From positions 138,143-202,142 of the forward strand of contig CABFPE010000445.1 of NCBI GenBank assembly GCA_900660155.1: a stretch of 64,000 nt of DNA, in the 5' to 3' direction. The position numbers and the translations under genes were made by a program. Source of the DNA: Hofstenia miamia (taxonomy: Eukaryota > Xenacoelomorpha > Acoela > Hofsteniidae). Position 1 is the first letter of the stretch. Every line of letters begins with the position of its first letter. Shown piece by piece: positions 23,546 through 35,108 of the stretch. The notes beneath the pieces were generated by a model. It was not told where the DNA came from, made no database searches, and saw nothing but the letters and a program-made list of their open reading frames with translations.

Positions 23546-23845
23546 AATACGAAAGAGACAACTAATTCCTCTGCGAAATGCATGAACAGTCATATATAAT
23601 TAGTAACAAGCCATTGTAATTGTAAGCAATTTATGCCTACATTTTTTTATTTTAGAACATTATAGTTTTAATGTCAACTCCTCCTAAACAGGTTTTTTGC
23701 ATTCTTCCAATATAGGTCGAATGGTATCAGTGATTAACATTAAAAAATAATTTAAATTAATACAATACAAGATCGTTCCTCGATTTCACGTGTATATTAT
23801 CGTTCAACCAGACGAGTGTTCTTGAATCAAGTCAAATTTTTTAAT
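23546..23845. repeat. Gap-flanking duplication B, copy 2
   Basis: Second copy of 23245-23544, starting directly after the N. Confidence 0.95.
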
Positions 23846-24064
23846 TCCCCTATAATCATACTTCAGTTCATCATGTTAAATTAATCCAGGCGACGCTTAA
23901 TTCTATTTTTAGTTTAAATTTCCACTTTTAATTTTGAATAACTTTAAACTTCATTTCAATTTCTATTAAAATGTTTAAATGCTCATCATTGAATTGTTTC
24001 TTTGAAAAGACCTCATATTCTCTGTATTTAATGTTCAAAATTGGAGAACTTTATTGTTGTTGTA

Positions 24065-24328
24065 TTAATTTGATTTCAGTTTATCTAACTTCTTCAAAGC
24101 CATTGTTGTAACTTCAAGAAGTCTTTTGCTTAGATTCGTACTAAATGAAAAGTTTAATGCTGCAATATTTGTCTTTTCAGAACTTTTCCTATGCTGTATT
24201 AAGTTATTTTTTGCTATTGTTTTAGTCGCAAGAGCAGGAGTTGTTGATACTTGTGGAGGCCTCATCAAACTTGTAGATAAAGAACTGATGATGATCAGGG
24301 AGCATTGGGATGAATGGTATGTAGGCAT
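24065..24328 (-). CDS. Hypothetical 87-codon ORF, overlaps an antisense ORF
   Basis: The minus-strand frame starts at ATG and ends at a TAA. It is rich in Ser, Thr, Lys and Leu, with a lysine-rich end (SKRLLEVTTMALKKLDKLKS) that looks like a basic tail. The plus strand is also open for 87 codons (24126-24389) with a hydrophobic stretch CCIKLFFAIVLVARAGVV. Only one at most is likely to be real. I recognise neither. The minus strand reads more like a soluble protein C-terminus, such as a terminal exon or the tail of a transposon-associated protein. Confidence 0.2.
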   Translation of the reverse strand: MPTYHSSQCSLIIISSLSTSLMRPPQVSTTPALATKTIAKNNLIQHRKSSEKTNIAALNFSFSTNLSKRLLEVTTMALKKLDKLKSN

Positions 24329-24389
24329 TTTACCAGCAGTCGGTGACGTCGAATTTCAATGTATCCTCATGGATAATTTTGATGTTTGA

Positions 24390-27064
24390 GAAAATTTAGA
24401 AATTAAATCAACTCTCAATTTCTAGTTGATGTTTACAAATATGTATTCACAGTAAGAATTATCTGTGTATAAAGGAAATTATTTATGAGTTCCATTGATA
24501 AAATATGAGGGGGTGAATTGTTTTTTTATACAACAATAGTTTAATTGTCAACAAGACTTGTATATGTTCAATCATCTGCTGTTTTAGTATTAAAGATTAT
24601 CCATAGAGCACTAACTTTTTCCTTGTTCCCAGGTGGATTTTGTCTTTTTTTCTTTAGTATATTGCAATGAATTTCCCCTTTAAACTGTCAGTAATAATAT
24701 CGATATCAACTTTATGTATGGAGTATTTCATAAATTTATCCATTAAGTTTTTCATCGATTTTCCTTCACTTACAAAACTTTTTTGTAAAAAAAACTTAAC
24801 ATAAAATGAAAAAATTCAGCATACAATGACTTTTTATGGATGCTTAACAATTTAAGTAAGTATATCACACAAGTATATAATCCACTCGGCCGTATGTAAG
24901 TGGAAAAACATCAATTACTTTCACTTTCAAACAAACAATGTCCACACTTATAATGTGGAAATATATTTCGATTTTAAATATTTTTAGGCTTTTTGTGCTC
25001 ATAGGAAAATGTAGTCTTCTAAAATAACTATGCTGTAAAAATTTCCTAGCCTACTCAACGCGCATAAGCTAGAAAGTATGCCGATTTCCCGTTTCCTTTT
25101 GTGAAATTTGTAGGTGCATTGTTGTCTATTTTTGTTGAAAAAATAAAATTTTCCAAATTTCAAAATTTTGATTATCCATTCAAACACAACTAGGAATATT
25201 TTTGCTAGATTAGGCTTATTTTTGTAATTTTTGATTTATGCTACTCTCCATTATTGAACTTTTCAGTTCTCATACGAAACCAGAATGAGTTAGACAACTG
25301 CGTGCATGGAATATAAATAATCTATCTAATAGAATTCTTCGAAATAGTGTTAGAAATGTCATTGTATTATGTGGATGTGGTAGTTTATAAAATGTGTTAA
25401 TTTTGGTAAGAATTTAATTAACACATTTTTGTGTTTTCTATGGTACAATGCTCTCGTTCTGTTCAGCTTGCTTTGCTGGTTTAATTATGAGCTGCAGTTG
25501 TTTTCGATTTCTAAAACAGCATTTTGTTAATCCCACACAAGCACTTCCCTCCTCCAACTGGTAAATAGATCTGGGCGTTGGCTAAGATCCTCTCTCGGGA
25601 ATTTATTATAAAATTCCTCAGAATTGATGGATACGGTCAGAGCTTGTACTACTTTAAGCTCTTTCCTCAATTATTCTCTCAAAAAATTCCATTAGACCTT
25701 CTGTAATTAAATTTCTATAAAAGCATTTCTATAACACCTACCCCATTGATACAATTCTCACTAAAAACCTCAAATATGTAATAAGAAAAAATATTTTTCC
25801 ATCACAATCTTTTTTCAAATTCAAATTGGTTTTCCTAATCGACGTATTTAACTATTCTAGGCCTCCATATTCAACACAGTGGCAATTTTAAGCTTCTATT
25901 ATGGAAAATATAATTATTGGGATCATACGAAGATGGAATCATAAAATTCAATTCTAGACTAAAATATCAGACTATAGATAATCACCTGAAACAAAAACTG
26001 AATATTTAAATCAGAAAATAATAAAAATAATTGCTTAGTTCTGTAATTGCAATAAAAACCTTTCAAAAAGTGTGCGAAATTTTTTGATGGTTTTTGAAAA
26101 AACATCGGTAGACATCTAATAACTTATTTTGTTTTAAAAAATTTTACATGAAAACTTTAGCGCGCAATTACGCAACAGATTGTTATACATCGACTAAGTT
26201 TGTCATTTGTTAAGAGTGTTTTTCGGAATATTTCCATTCTTAATGTGACCTTCAAGGCTCAAGGCAAATACATCATTGCTTCGAGTGCGCTTTGCAACTT
26301 CTTAATTTTTTCAATTATCATTGATGATGATTATAAATTCTATTTTCTGAAAAAATAAAATTTTTCGACATCAATAGGCTATGTCTGTATTTGAGAAGTA
26401 CGACCTAACACCACCGTAATAAAATCACAATACCAACTCTATTCAACTTGCGTTAAGGGTTCGTCTAATATTTATGTTGAAGGTTCGAGCCTTGAGTAGT
26501 GGATTTTCCGTCTATCTCTACAATGATAAATTTTTGTGCCGCCTTTTACGATACCGACGAAAAATCGTAGCAACCAATGGTGTCCAAGGACTTGAATTTT
26601 AATGTTCATGGGCCCATTACGTTTTGATTATTTTATAAGGTCAAAGAAATGTATTATTAACGATGGTCATGGTAAATTCGAATGATTCGCTCTAAAATTA
26701 TTGAAATTATTGGTTATATTTTTACTCTGCGTTTTTCTGAAATACTTGTTTCTGCCGTGATCTGCTCTGTAATAACTTCGCATCATAATTCGTCTGTAAG
26801 CTGTATTCTACTCCCATTAAAATCGCTTTTAATTCCATTCTAATAATTTTACAATACCATCGATCGTAAATTTACAATTTTCTACAGTTGTTTTCTGTAT
26901 TGAACACCAGTCTTAATTTTTACAATTTATAGAATTGTATTATTTACACGTGTATTAAGTTCACAATGGACTTAATTTAGTCTCAATTGCATTGCATTCA
27001 AAAAATCATACTATAATGTATACCACTACGAAGTTTTATTTAGTTACTGACTGTTGGTTGTATT
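24390..27064. other. AT-rich intergenic stretch
   Basis: No gene is supported. GTGCCGCCTTTTACGATACC near 26537-26556 is another GC-rich word like those in the islands around the Sp gene. GGTTCGAGCC near 26473 resembles a tRNA B box but has no tRNA around it. Confidence 0.45.
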
Positions 27065-27166
27065 TCAACTTTATAACTGATGCCGAAGTTGAGGGATTTC
27101 TTCACTAGACTGTCATGCTCCAAAATAATAGGTAATTGCAATCTTCTGAAAGATTTGGCTGTACAA
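27065..27166. repeat. Gap-flanking duplication C, copy 1
   Basis: 102 bp ending at the N at 27167 and repeated at 27168-27269 with about two substitutions. Confidence 0.93.
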
Positions 27167-27167
27167 N

Positions 27168-27269
27168 TCAACTTTATAACTGATGTCGAAGTTGAGGGAT
27201 TTCTTCACTAGACTGTCATTCTCCAAAATAATAGGTAATTGCAATCTTCTGAAAGATTTGGCTGTACAA
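27168..27269. repeat. Gap-flanking duplication C, copy 2
   Basis: Second copy of 27065-27166, starting right after the N. Confidence 0.93.
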
Positions 27270-27445
27270 GAGTTTTTTAAGTATGAAATTTAGATAATTG
27301 ATATACTCTAAATTTTTAGTGATACTTGAAAATTGGCTGCATTACATATTAAAAATCGTAGAAATATCACGGTCTCAGTAACGAGAATATATTTCCCAAT
27401 ATTTGATTTTTTATTTGCTCAAGCGTTCACTAACCTTATTATTTT

Positions 27446-27470
27446 ATATATATATATATATATATATAGT
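27446..27470. repeat. (TA)n microsatellite
   Basis: A short TA run in AT-rich sequence, with no flanking element signature. Confidence 0.9.
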
Positions 27471-28084
27471 TTGGTTTGAAATTTGTCACTAGTGAAGCTA
27501 AATACAAGCAGTTCCAAAAGTAATGTTAATCTAAGATCTGAATACCACAAACCCAAGGCATTTGTAGTTTTCTATGTCCAAGGATGCAATGATGTTAAGT
27601 TTACTAATAAAATATTAATCTACATAAAGATACATAATTCTAGACTTTGGTTGGATGCCACTATTTCACAAATGTTAGAAAATTAATAGTAGAAAAATGT
27701 CCGATGTCGCAGGACTTTGGAGAATGTTTTCTAAAGTGCTTTCGAACTGATCTTTTTGATGTGCACAGTCTAAGAGCATGTTTATATGTCTGATAGTCAT
27801 AATATACTTTTTATTTCTGTGTTTAGGCTTGGTTTGTACCCGATTTGATTAAAAATCGCTCTAGGGATCATTGGCAATACTTAAACAGTCATCATATATA
27901 TTTTGAATTGTTGAATGAATTTTTTATGTGTAATCTGACTGGCATCCCCAGCCTTTTAAAAATTATGACAATGCGCCTTCGCATACAGAAAAATGATTCA
28001 GATGCGAGTAGCTCTCGCGGTATATTAGTAATTCAAAATGTTGTTTGTTTGGATGCATGTTTATAGTCGTTGGGAAATGACATC

Positions 28085-28330
28085 GTTGGATGTGATGCGG
28101 CGGGGAGCCTTTAGATCTTTATCAAAGAATTGAATTCTTTTTTCCCGTTTTATTGGTTAAAGCCAGATGCCGCTTTTACGGGTTTGCCTTTATTCTTTCC
28201 ACCGCCTCAAAGCCACTTATTACTTTTGCTCAAATGCGTAAATTTATTTAAAGCCTGTGTAAAAGGTTTGTTTGCTTTAAGGAAACTGCTTACACATTGC
28301 GCTCATACGCTTTTCAAAGTTGGGCTTTTA
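28085..28330. promoter_or_regulatory. Candidate regulatory island
   Basis: It contains TGATGCGGCGGGG and then TTTATCAAAG within 35 bp (28092-28127), CCAGATGCCGC (28163), and ACCGCCTCAAAGCC (28201). GC is raised. An 88-codon ORF (28130-28396) crosses it but is low-complexity, rich in Phe, Leu and Pro, and unrecognised. The CCAGATGCCG word and the following CCTCAAAGCC are repeated in order in the island at 30.6 kb. Confidence 0.35.
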
Positions 28331-28489
28331 TTGTTTCCTAAACGATTTCCGTTTTGGTTTGGTTATGAAATAGTCCTTCATATCATATACTTATAGATAG
28401 TTTTATGTATAAATATTTTCATTTTGTTTAGTTTTCCTTTTAACTACGAGAACTTTAGGTATGACTTCTGCCATTCATAAGATTTTCAA

Positions 28490-28501
28490 CCCGCCTTTGA
28501 C
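28490..28501 (-). promoter_or_regulatory. TCF-like site fused to CCGCC box
   Basis: CCCGCCTTTGAC is the exact reverse complement of the composite site at 4727-4738. Its immediate surroundings are AT-rich. Confidence 0.35.
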
Positions 28502-28869
28502 ATTTACAAGCATTATACAGTATATGATTTTTTGATAAATCTTTGGCCTAGTCTTCGAAGAACCTATATTCATATAATCCTGCTTCTTGAGGTCAAACAT
28601 TTTGGCTCCTGTGTATCAAACTAGTTTTTATATGCATAAGTTTGTATCATTTTAACTTATAAATCTAGAATATATAAACATTTTTTGACTAAGTAGTTTT
28701 CCGTTACAACTATTGATCCCTGACAGTGGAGGTTGTATATTTCTAGATTTTCTATTTTAAAGTCTTAGGATTTTTATGTTTATTATAGCGAATATGGTTG
28801 TGCTACAAATTATTTATTGGCATTTATAAACATCATCTATGTGTTCTAATCAAAGAGGGGAATTCGGTT

Positions 28870-28990
28870 GCGTATTTTATTATTCCGCAACCAGGTGCTC
28901 GTCACTTTACTTACGGCTTCAAACACTCTTGCTTTGTTTAAATTTTTCTGTTCTTATTTACGCATTTATCTTCTACAGATAAGAAAATTT
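28870..28990. promoter_or_regulatory. Candidate regulatory island
   Basis: A small GC-raised patch includes CCGCAACCAGGTGCTCG and CTTACGGCTTCAAACAC. The second word parallels CTTACGGCCTCAAAGCC at about 30629, which suggests shared ancestry or shared binding-site grammar. Confidence 0.25.
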
Positions 28991-29989
28991 CAACCATTGC
29001 GCAAATACATGTATTAATTTTGAATGCCTGCGACGCAAAAGTTTTTTGAGGCGAACACTTTAAAGAATATCAATATCATTTAATTGGTATAAATTATCGG
29101 GTTGGGTTAGATTTCTAAAACTAAGCAGTTTTGAATAGTCTAAATGTTTTGATATATTTAATTTAAAACCAACTATGCAAAGTACTTTCTGATCATTGAA
29201 ACTTCTAGATGAAAAGCTCGAAATCATTGAAGTAAATTATGATGTAGCCAGCCAGGATTCACTGTGCCTTGAACAAACTTGTCAAAGCTGCCTATGACAA
29301 CGATTTCCAAGAATTCGGATTGACAATTGGCAACTGAGTAAAGGTTTTGTCACCCAAGAATGGGCGCTTCACTATGATCAGTATCTAGATTGGCAAGACG
29401 ATTAAACGTGAGTAGACTTGTGTGGATATAATGAAATTGAGTTCGTTGCAAACGACTAAGAAGTTCTTATCACCTTTTTCTGATCTTTGAGTACAGTAAG
29501 GATTTCTAAATACAGGTCTTTGCGCGGTAACATCCTAACGAAATTACACAGTAGAAATAGACCTCTTTGAATACGAGAACAACATCAGTTAATCCAGCGA
29601 CTGCTCTTTTCAGGGACGAACTTTTGACACGACAAAATTCGATTTCTTCAGCAACTTGCAGTCAAAGCTTGTCTTTTCTTTGGGAAATTTTTTAGCTTAA
29701 GCTAATCTGGTGATTTCTTTCTTAACACGATGAATACAATTGGCCTTCGCACATTTTCATGTATAGTCATTGACTCATATAATGTAGAGCATAACGATGT
29801 GCTCCCATTAAATATTGCAGTCAGGCATTGTATTGCCAAAAATACTTATTAATGTCATTGTGCTTTTTTCGTAAAATTTAACCTAACAAATATTCAAGAT
29901 AATTATCTAAGCGGGTATTAGAAAAACTCATTCGAATAATATTTCAATATGTTGCAATATTGTTGTGATGCAATTCTGTGCCAATAAAT
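28991..29989. other. AT-rich intergenic stretch
   Basis: The patch 29230-29660 is less AT-rich than the rest but has stops in all frames. It may be decayed repeat DNA that I cannot classify. Confidence 0.35.
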
Positions 29990-30015
29990 CTATTGCAATA
30001 TATTTATTGCAATAG
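29990..30015. other. Perfect 11-bp inverted repeat with 4-nt loop
   Basis: CTATTGCAATA, a TATT loop, then its exact reverse complement. Additional TTGCAATA words lie just upstream (about 29952), so the palindrome sits in a small ATTGCAAT-rich cluster. ATTGCAAT is also a C/EBP-like core. Confidence 0.75.
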
Positions 30016-30589
30016 TATTTAAATGTGCTGCTTCTTTAAAAATTGAACAAATTTCACGGGTCCAAAATCATAACTAAGTAAAAAGCCTGACTGTTTTAGC
30101 TCTGGCACACTGTGTTTGAAGGCGGATGAATGTAAAAAGCACCATGCTATGGTTTTTTATCTGTGCTAATTCTCACTGGAATATGCTGATTATTGATGGC
30201 ATTTGTGAAGAGCTATTGGTTTCAGTGGATGTTGAATTCGGCGTTACTCGTTTGCGATTTTTTGTACTCAAGGTCAACATTAATCGCTTTTTTATATTGA
30301 ACTTTGAAAATTTGTCATTCCATCATAATCTTTACTAAGTAATGGTTTTAATAAGACAAAAATATGTTTTAAATACCTTTTTTAAAATGATATTGATTAA
30401 TTCATTTTGAATATAAAGAATCTCTTTTGATAGAGGACTTGCAACCTTTGGAAAGTTTGTTTATTTTACAAAGTTAAATTGTGAGTGGAAATTTTATTTG
30501 AAGAACGAGTAGGTTTTTTATTTGAAAATAGGGGACGTTAAGTATATGGTTGGAAGCTTCTTCAAAGCTCAGATTGTGTTTTGCATTTT

Positions 30590-30860
30590 ATTAATCTGTA
30601 ACCAGATGCCGTGCGCCTATTTATTCCACTTACGGCCTCAAAGCCTCACAGTTTGACCAACTCTTTTAAGATAAACGCTCTAATCTGATCAATAAAGTCC
30701 CGCTGGCTTCAAAGCGCGCGTTTGATGCTGGGGATGAGCTTTGCCACACCGCCCGTTTTATGAGCCCGCCTTTTGAATCAACCGACTGTATGCGGATATC
30801 GGCCCCTTTTTAACACCAACACGCTTTGGCTTTATGTCCACTGCACCAGGGAATTGGATT
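30590..30860. promoter_or_regulatory. Strong GC-raised island, candidate enhancer
   Basis: About 270 bp with near-balanced base composition inside AT-rich DNA. It contains CCAGATGCCG (30602), CGGCCTCAAAGCC (30633), CTGATCAATAAAG, TTCAAAGCGCGCGTTTGA (30708), ACCGCCCGTTTTATG and GAGCCCGCCTTTTGAATCAA (30763). So CAAAG/CTTTTGA cores and CCGCC boxes recur. No ORF spans it. It is 6 kb upstream of the Sp coding sequence. Confidence 0.4.
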
Positions 30861-31286
30861 TATGTGATTTTGTCAGAGTGACATAATTTTCCATTCTCTC
30901 GCTCTTCCAGTCTGCACTGAAAATCTTTTCACATTGTGAATGAAAATGTACATAAATGCAGATATGTATGTCATACATTTCAAATTCTTTCTTTAAATGT
31001 GCAACCAAATTTGTAAGTGTAACGGTTGCGCATTTTCATCTGTTCACGATAATCGTACATAAATAGTCTCACATGACCTGGTTTACAACTTTTATTATCG
31101 TGCAAATAAATTACAATTGCCTGTAAAATACGCATGGTCATTTAGTATCCAACAGTGAAATTCTCTTTATCATAACTAATGTTTTTATAAAACATCCAAA
31201 CGATGATTTCTTATTCATTTGATTTTACTTAAAAATCCCTTTACACTAGAGCTTTAGCATTCTAGAATTATCCTGTTTTGTGAAAA

Positions 31287-31664
31287 TTAGAATTGGTATC
31301 CTTTGAGAAGCGGGATCCACACTAACTCAACATCAATCCTTAGTCGATGTAAAAGCTGGGAATGTTCATTTACTGGGCTATGAACTAAAATTATGCGTGA
31401 TGATTTATTCACAACGCGAATAATCTGTCTACCTCCACTAAGTATAGAGGGCAACTGTGACTGATTGGGATTGGGATGGTAATTGAACAATGAGGCAACG
31501 ATTTTAGAATTTTGTAAAAATGAATCAGCAAATTTTAAGCAAATAGAAGTTGACATGGGACCATGGACCAGTTTATTTAATAAAACGGGACTAGGACACC
31601 AATAATGTTTGGTACCGGAGAATCGAAAGATGAACCCAAAAGCAAATTATTAATCTCTTTAGCT
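31287..31664 (-). CDS. Unidentified minus-strand ORF, possible exon
   Basis: The ATG-initiated part is 89 codons (31287-31556). The same frame stays open upstream for about 36 more codons to a stop near 31665, giving around 125 residues. Pieces include FRFSGTKHYWCPSPVLLNKL, FNYHPNPNQSQLPSILSGGR and LLHRLRIDVELVWIPLLKGY. GC content is above the flanks and composition looks like a globular protein. I do not recognise it. It could be a last exon, a transposon-derived piece or a chance ORF. The piggyBac remnant starts about 200 bp to the right on the other strand. Confidence 0.25.
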
Positions 31665-31699
31665 TATACAATTTTTGACTGTATGAAATGAAATTGATA

Positions 31700-31737
31700 C
31701 ATATATATATATATATATATATGCATTTATTTTTGTT
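31700..31737. mobile_element. (TA)n followed by Penelope-like end word
   Basis: A (TA)n run leads directly into TATGCATTTATTTTT. The same junction, (TA)n then TATGCATTTATTTTG, starts the hammerhead-like fragment at 44.7 kb. It may be a short stub of the same element family. Confidence 0.3.
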
Positions 31738-31875
31738 TAGTAATAGTTTTTTGTTATATTTAGGAATGTAATTAACTACTTAACATAAATGTTTAAACTA
31801 TATTAGTATTTATTTTCATGAATGATTTATCATACACTGGCCATTAAAGTTTAGATATTTTTTCAGATAAGCCAA

Positions 31876-32280
31876 AATTAAGTACAAAAGAAAACTTGGT
31901 TTTGTCAATGATATTAAAGAAATATTAAATATTCTTGAATATGGGACGCATATGGAAGATGTTACTACTGAAATTGAGGAGGCAGAACAGCTGGAATTTA
32001 TTTTGCATCCACCAAAGGATGTTCATGATTCTGATAAGGATGATGCGAATAGTGATGGAGAAGAAGAATCTTCAACTACAAGAGAGGTAGAGGTCAGAGA
32101 GCAGACGTTAGGGGTATTCATAAAGATGACAGCAGAGATATTGATGTAGATGACAAAGCAAATCATTTTAGTCCTCTAAAGAAACAATGCAATGGCATAA
32201 AACGAAAGAAAAGAGTATATGATTGGGTTCCTAAAATTCTCAATAAGAGTGCATTGCCGAATCTCTTAGAATTTACTTGA
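31876..32280 (+). pseudogene. piggyBac-like transposase N-terminal remnant
   Basis: A frame from about 31880 gives FVNDIKEILNILEYG, then EEAEQLEFILHPPKDVHDSD and an acidic stretch ending near 32095. A second frame continues with DVDDKANHFSPLKKQ and KRVYDWVPKI. Helix, then (I/F)-x-PP, then an acidic Asp/Glu/Ser-rich stretch and a W just before the DDE core is the usual N-terminus of piggyBac/PGBD transposases. The DDD catalytic domain is not seen downstream. The ATG ORF at 31952-32149 is only the middle part. I rate the family call as moderate. Confidence 0.45.
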
Positions 32281-33293
32281 CAAATCGTATTAGCTTTGCT
32301 TTCGGGACCTGACTTGCAAAAAACAAGGTGTGAAGTCTAAAGCTTCAAGTGTCCTTAATAATGGACGCTAGGCAGTTTAAGGCCAATTTCAAAAGATTTC
32401 GAATTGAATTCCTTCCTAGGTATAGGCATTACTTATCTTTTAAATAAATGTATTAATCCAACATTACTTATTGTGGAAAACACTAGTATTGTACGTTTTT
32501 GTATGGGCATTTGTCCAGATTTTTTTTTTCAACTTTTAATAATTGTTCGTTATTATGAAATCACATACAAATTATATGTGATTTCAACCAGAATTAGAAG
32601 CTGTTGTCAAACAGCGGAGCAATTCCTTGCTCCAGTTTCATTTTCTCCCATTGGATTTAGTCCAGGCTCCTTCACATACCAATCCCATTAAATTTTCAGA
32701 TCCTATGATCGCATGGAATAACTTCTATTTTGGTCAAAATTGGCACACTTTTTGAGTAATATTTTGAAATCCGTTGTTCCAATTTTTTTTCACAGTCCCA
32801 TGGTATTGCCAATCCCACTGCACTGCTATCAGTAAATCCCAATTAGTAATAATTTAATAATGAAAAATACTGCAGACCGACGCAATATTTTGTTATATTT
32901 GGTAAATTTTATTTCAAAATATTTACGTTATTGTGTAATTAATATATAGCAACAATGAATAAGTTAAGAAGAGTGATAGATATTTATGCCTTGTTACTTT
33001 ATGATGGAATTAATCTTTCGAATGAAACATGACGTCCAATAGAGAAATTACGCGTGTAATTATTCCATAAGCACTATCAATAATTAATTAATGTAAATTT
33101 AGTACTTGCCTAGTATAGTAAGTAAAATGAAAAATAGAAGCGTATTTAGACTGTTTTTTGTTTCAATTGTTTATTCTCTTTAAGAGTTCATTAAAAATTT
33201 TTAGTTTGTTATAATTAAGTTTTGATATTTATAATAATTTTTCCAAATGAGCTTAACTAAGATTATACATTGTCCGGTCAGAGGTATATAATT
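32281..33293. other. AT-rich intergenic stretch
   Basis: ATCACATACAAATTATATGTGAT (about 32560) is a near-palindrome of no known class. A 95-codon ORF (32404-32691) is unrecognised. No gene is supported. Confidence 0.4.
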
Positions 33294-33851
33294 TATACGG
33301 GTGCTCTGGTATAGGTTAGCTGATATATTTGTGCGCTAAGTAAATGGAGGGCGCTGCATATTATTTTGGACCAAGACTGGACCCTACTTTGGTATTAGAA
33401 ATGGCTTAAGCATGTTGTTTACTGACACTGATAAAAAACTGGACAAAATCGGACATATTCCTTCTGAAATGGCATTTTTTACATGACCGGAACTGGACCT
33501 CATTTTCATTGGACAGAACTGCTAATATCAACATGAAAATAATCTCAGATATTGTAAAACACCCAAATGTCTGAAAATGTAAAAATTAGTTTAAAACTGC
33601 ATTAATAATTGTTGAAATGGCATATAAATTCAATTTTTTTACAATATTTTTTTCTATTTTCATATAGTTTTTAAGAAATGGTCCCCTTAAGCCCAAAGTG
33701 ATGTGCAGCTATTAAATGAGCCCCAAAGCTATCACGCATATTTAATTTATGATTTTTTTGACATTAACCGGCCGAACTGCTCGCGGGCGCTAAGTATACT
33801 GAAAATCAGTGGTCGCATGCCCTGGTTTAAAACCCATAGTGCTTAGCACCC

Positions 33852-33856
<5 letters not shown>
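33294..33856. mobile_element. TA-flanked MITE, 563 bp
   Basis: It begins TATACGGGTGCT and ends AGCACCCGTATA, a perfect 12-bp inverted repeat with TA at both outer ends, as for Tc1/mariner-like insertions. The interior has no transposase. It contains GCGCTAAGTA near both ends (about 33333 and 33786) and several ACTGGAC words (33367-33510). The right end runs straight into a long (TA)n tract. Confidence 0.7.

Positions 33857-33919
<63 letters not shown>
33853..33919. repeat. (TA)n microsatellite abutting MITE
   Basis: A TA run begins at the MITE's terminal TA. Either the element inserted into an existing (TA)n or its end seeded the expansion. Confidence 0.95.
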
Positions 33920-33922
<3 letters not shown>

Positions 33923-34846
33923 GAGTGGACCTCCAAAAAGGCTCATTTCCAATTCTAAAGTAGACTTAACACTGAACAGGCCGCCAAGTTATTTGTTTAT
34001 TTTTAAAACATTGAATCAATAAACTTACTAATCGATTCCGTACTTCTACAGAAATATCAAAAAACATTTTCAAAATATCAGGTCAGTTTCAATTGATTGT
34101 TCAAAAATCTGATTTTCCCTTTCCGTGTATAAAATATTGAAATAGAAAACTACGTTTTAAAGTAAATTTTAGAAGGTTTTGTATTTTTAATGCAGTTAAA
34201 TGGATTGTTTAATATAAATTATTTATTGAACATAAGTGGTGTGCAAGCACCAGTAAATTTCAATTCAAATGGCGTACGGTAGTATTTTTGAAAATCCTTC
34301 GTTTCTTTAAAGTCATTGTCCATATATCATTTAATTCTAAGGAAATTGAATTTGTTGAAAAGTATACTTCAAAATTTGAAAGTTTTCATGAAATGCGATT
34401 TTTTAAACAAAAGCTGTAGTAGAAATGGAATTTGGAAATTGTTTAGTAATGTGATAATTAAGATGTTACAACGTGAATGAATATCTTATCTTGTAAGCAT
34501 TTAAAAATATGATTAGTTTCACATTAAAAGAATGCGTTTCAGTTTCAATTAGTTGTTAGCGTCATCCAACCACTATTCTAAATTCGTAGCAACCGCTATT
34601 TCTAAGTGGTTTATTACAATTACCTTTGTTACGTAGCTTTTGTTACAAGTTTGAACAATGTGGACACGGTTCGAGAAAGCTAGTGTCGCCAGTGTAGAAA
34701 ATGTTTGATGCTATATTATGTTGTTTGAAGTGTATTGTATTGAGATTATTGGATTTTGGATTTAATGGCCTCCTTTTATTAGAGGTGCCTTTAAAGTGTA
34801 TTAATTGATGTTGTTTTAGCCTCATCTATTAGACCTTCCCATAAAG
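33920..34846. other. AT-rich stretch upstream of the Sp gene
   Basis: No gene is supported. The minus-strand 60-codon ORF at 34643-34825 is unrecognised. Confidence 0.45.
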
Positions 34847-35108
34847 CGATTAGCCGCTCACCGATCCCTGCATGCACGCGAGCGGCTATCGTAAAGAATT
34901 TTTATTGCCTTTTACGATTCGATGATTGATACTTTACGACCGCGTGTCGGCAGACATCACAGTTGCATAGTCGCAGCTCATTGGCTGAGCGGGCATGAAA
35001 GGCGGCGGCTACACTTTGAAACAGTTCCGCCTTGTTCACACATAAAGCATTCGCCTAGTTAGTAGAGGAGGGCAATTCCACCCGGCTGTTCTATCCCATA
35101 CCGCTCCG
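34847..35108 (+). promoter_or_regulatory. Candidate distal promoter and 5' exon of the Sp gene
   Basis: A strongly GC-raised block. It opens with an inverted repeat (CGATTAGCCGCTC ... GAGCGGCTATCG, 34847-34891) around a TGCATGCA core. Then come TTTTACGATTCGAT, CTTTACGACCG, an inverted CCAAT box (CATTGGC, 34979), AAAGGCGGCGGC next to ACTTTGAAAC, and GTTCCGCC. It ends with a strong splice donor, CTCCG|GTGAGT (GT at 35109). With the acceptor at 36701-36702 this would give a 1.6-kb intron in the 5' UTR. No long ORF lies within, so any exon here would be non-coding. Confidence 0.4.

Noticed and set aside
26465-26490. GGTTCGAGCC resembling a tRNA T-loop
   Set aside because: No cloverleaf can be drawn around it.
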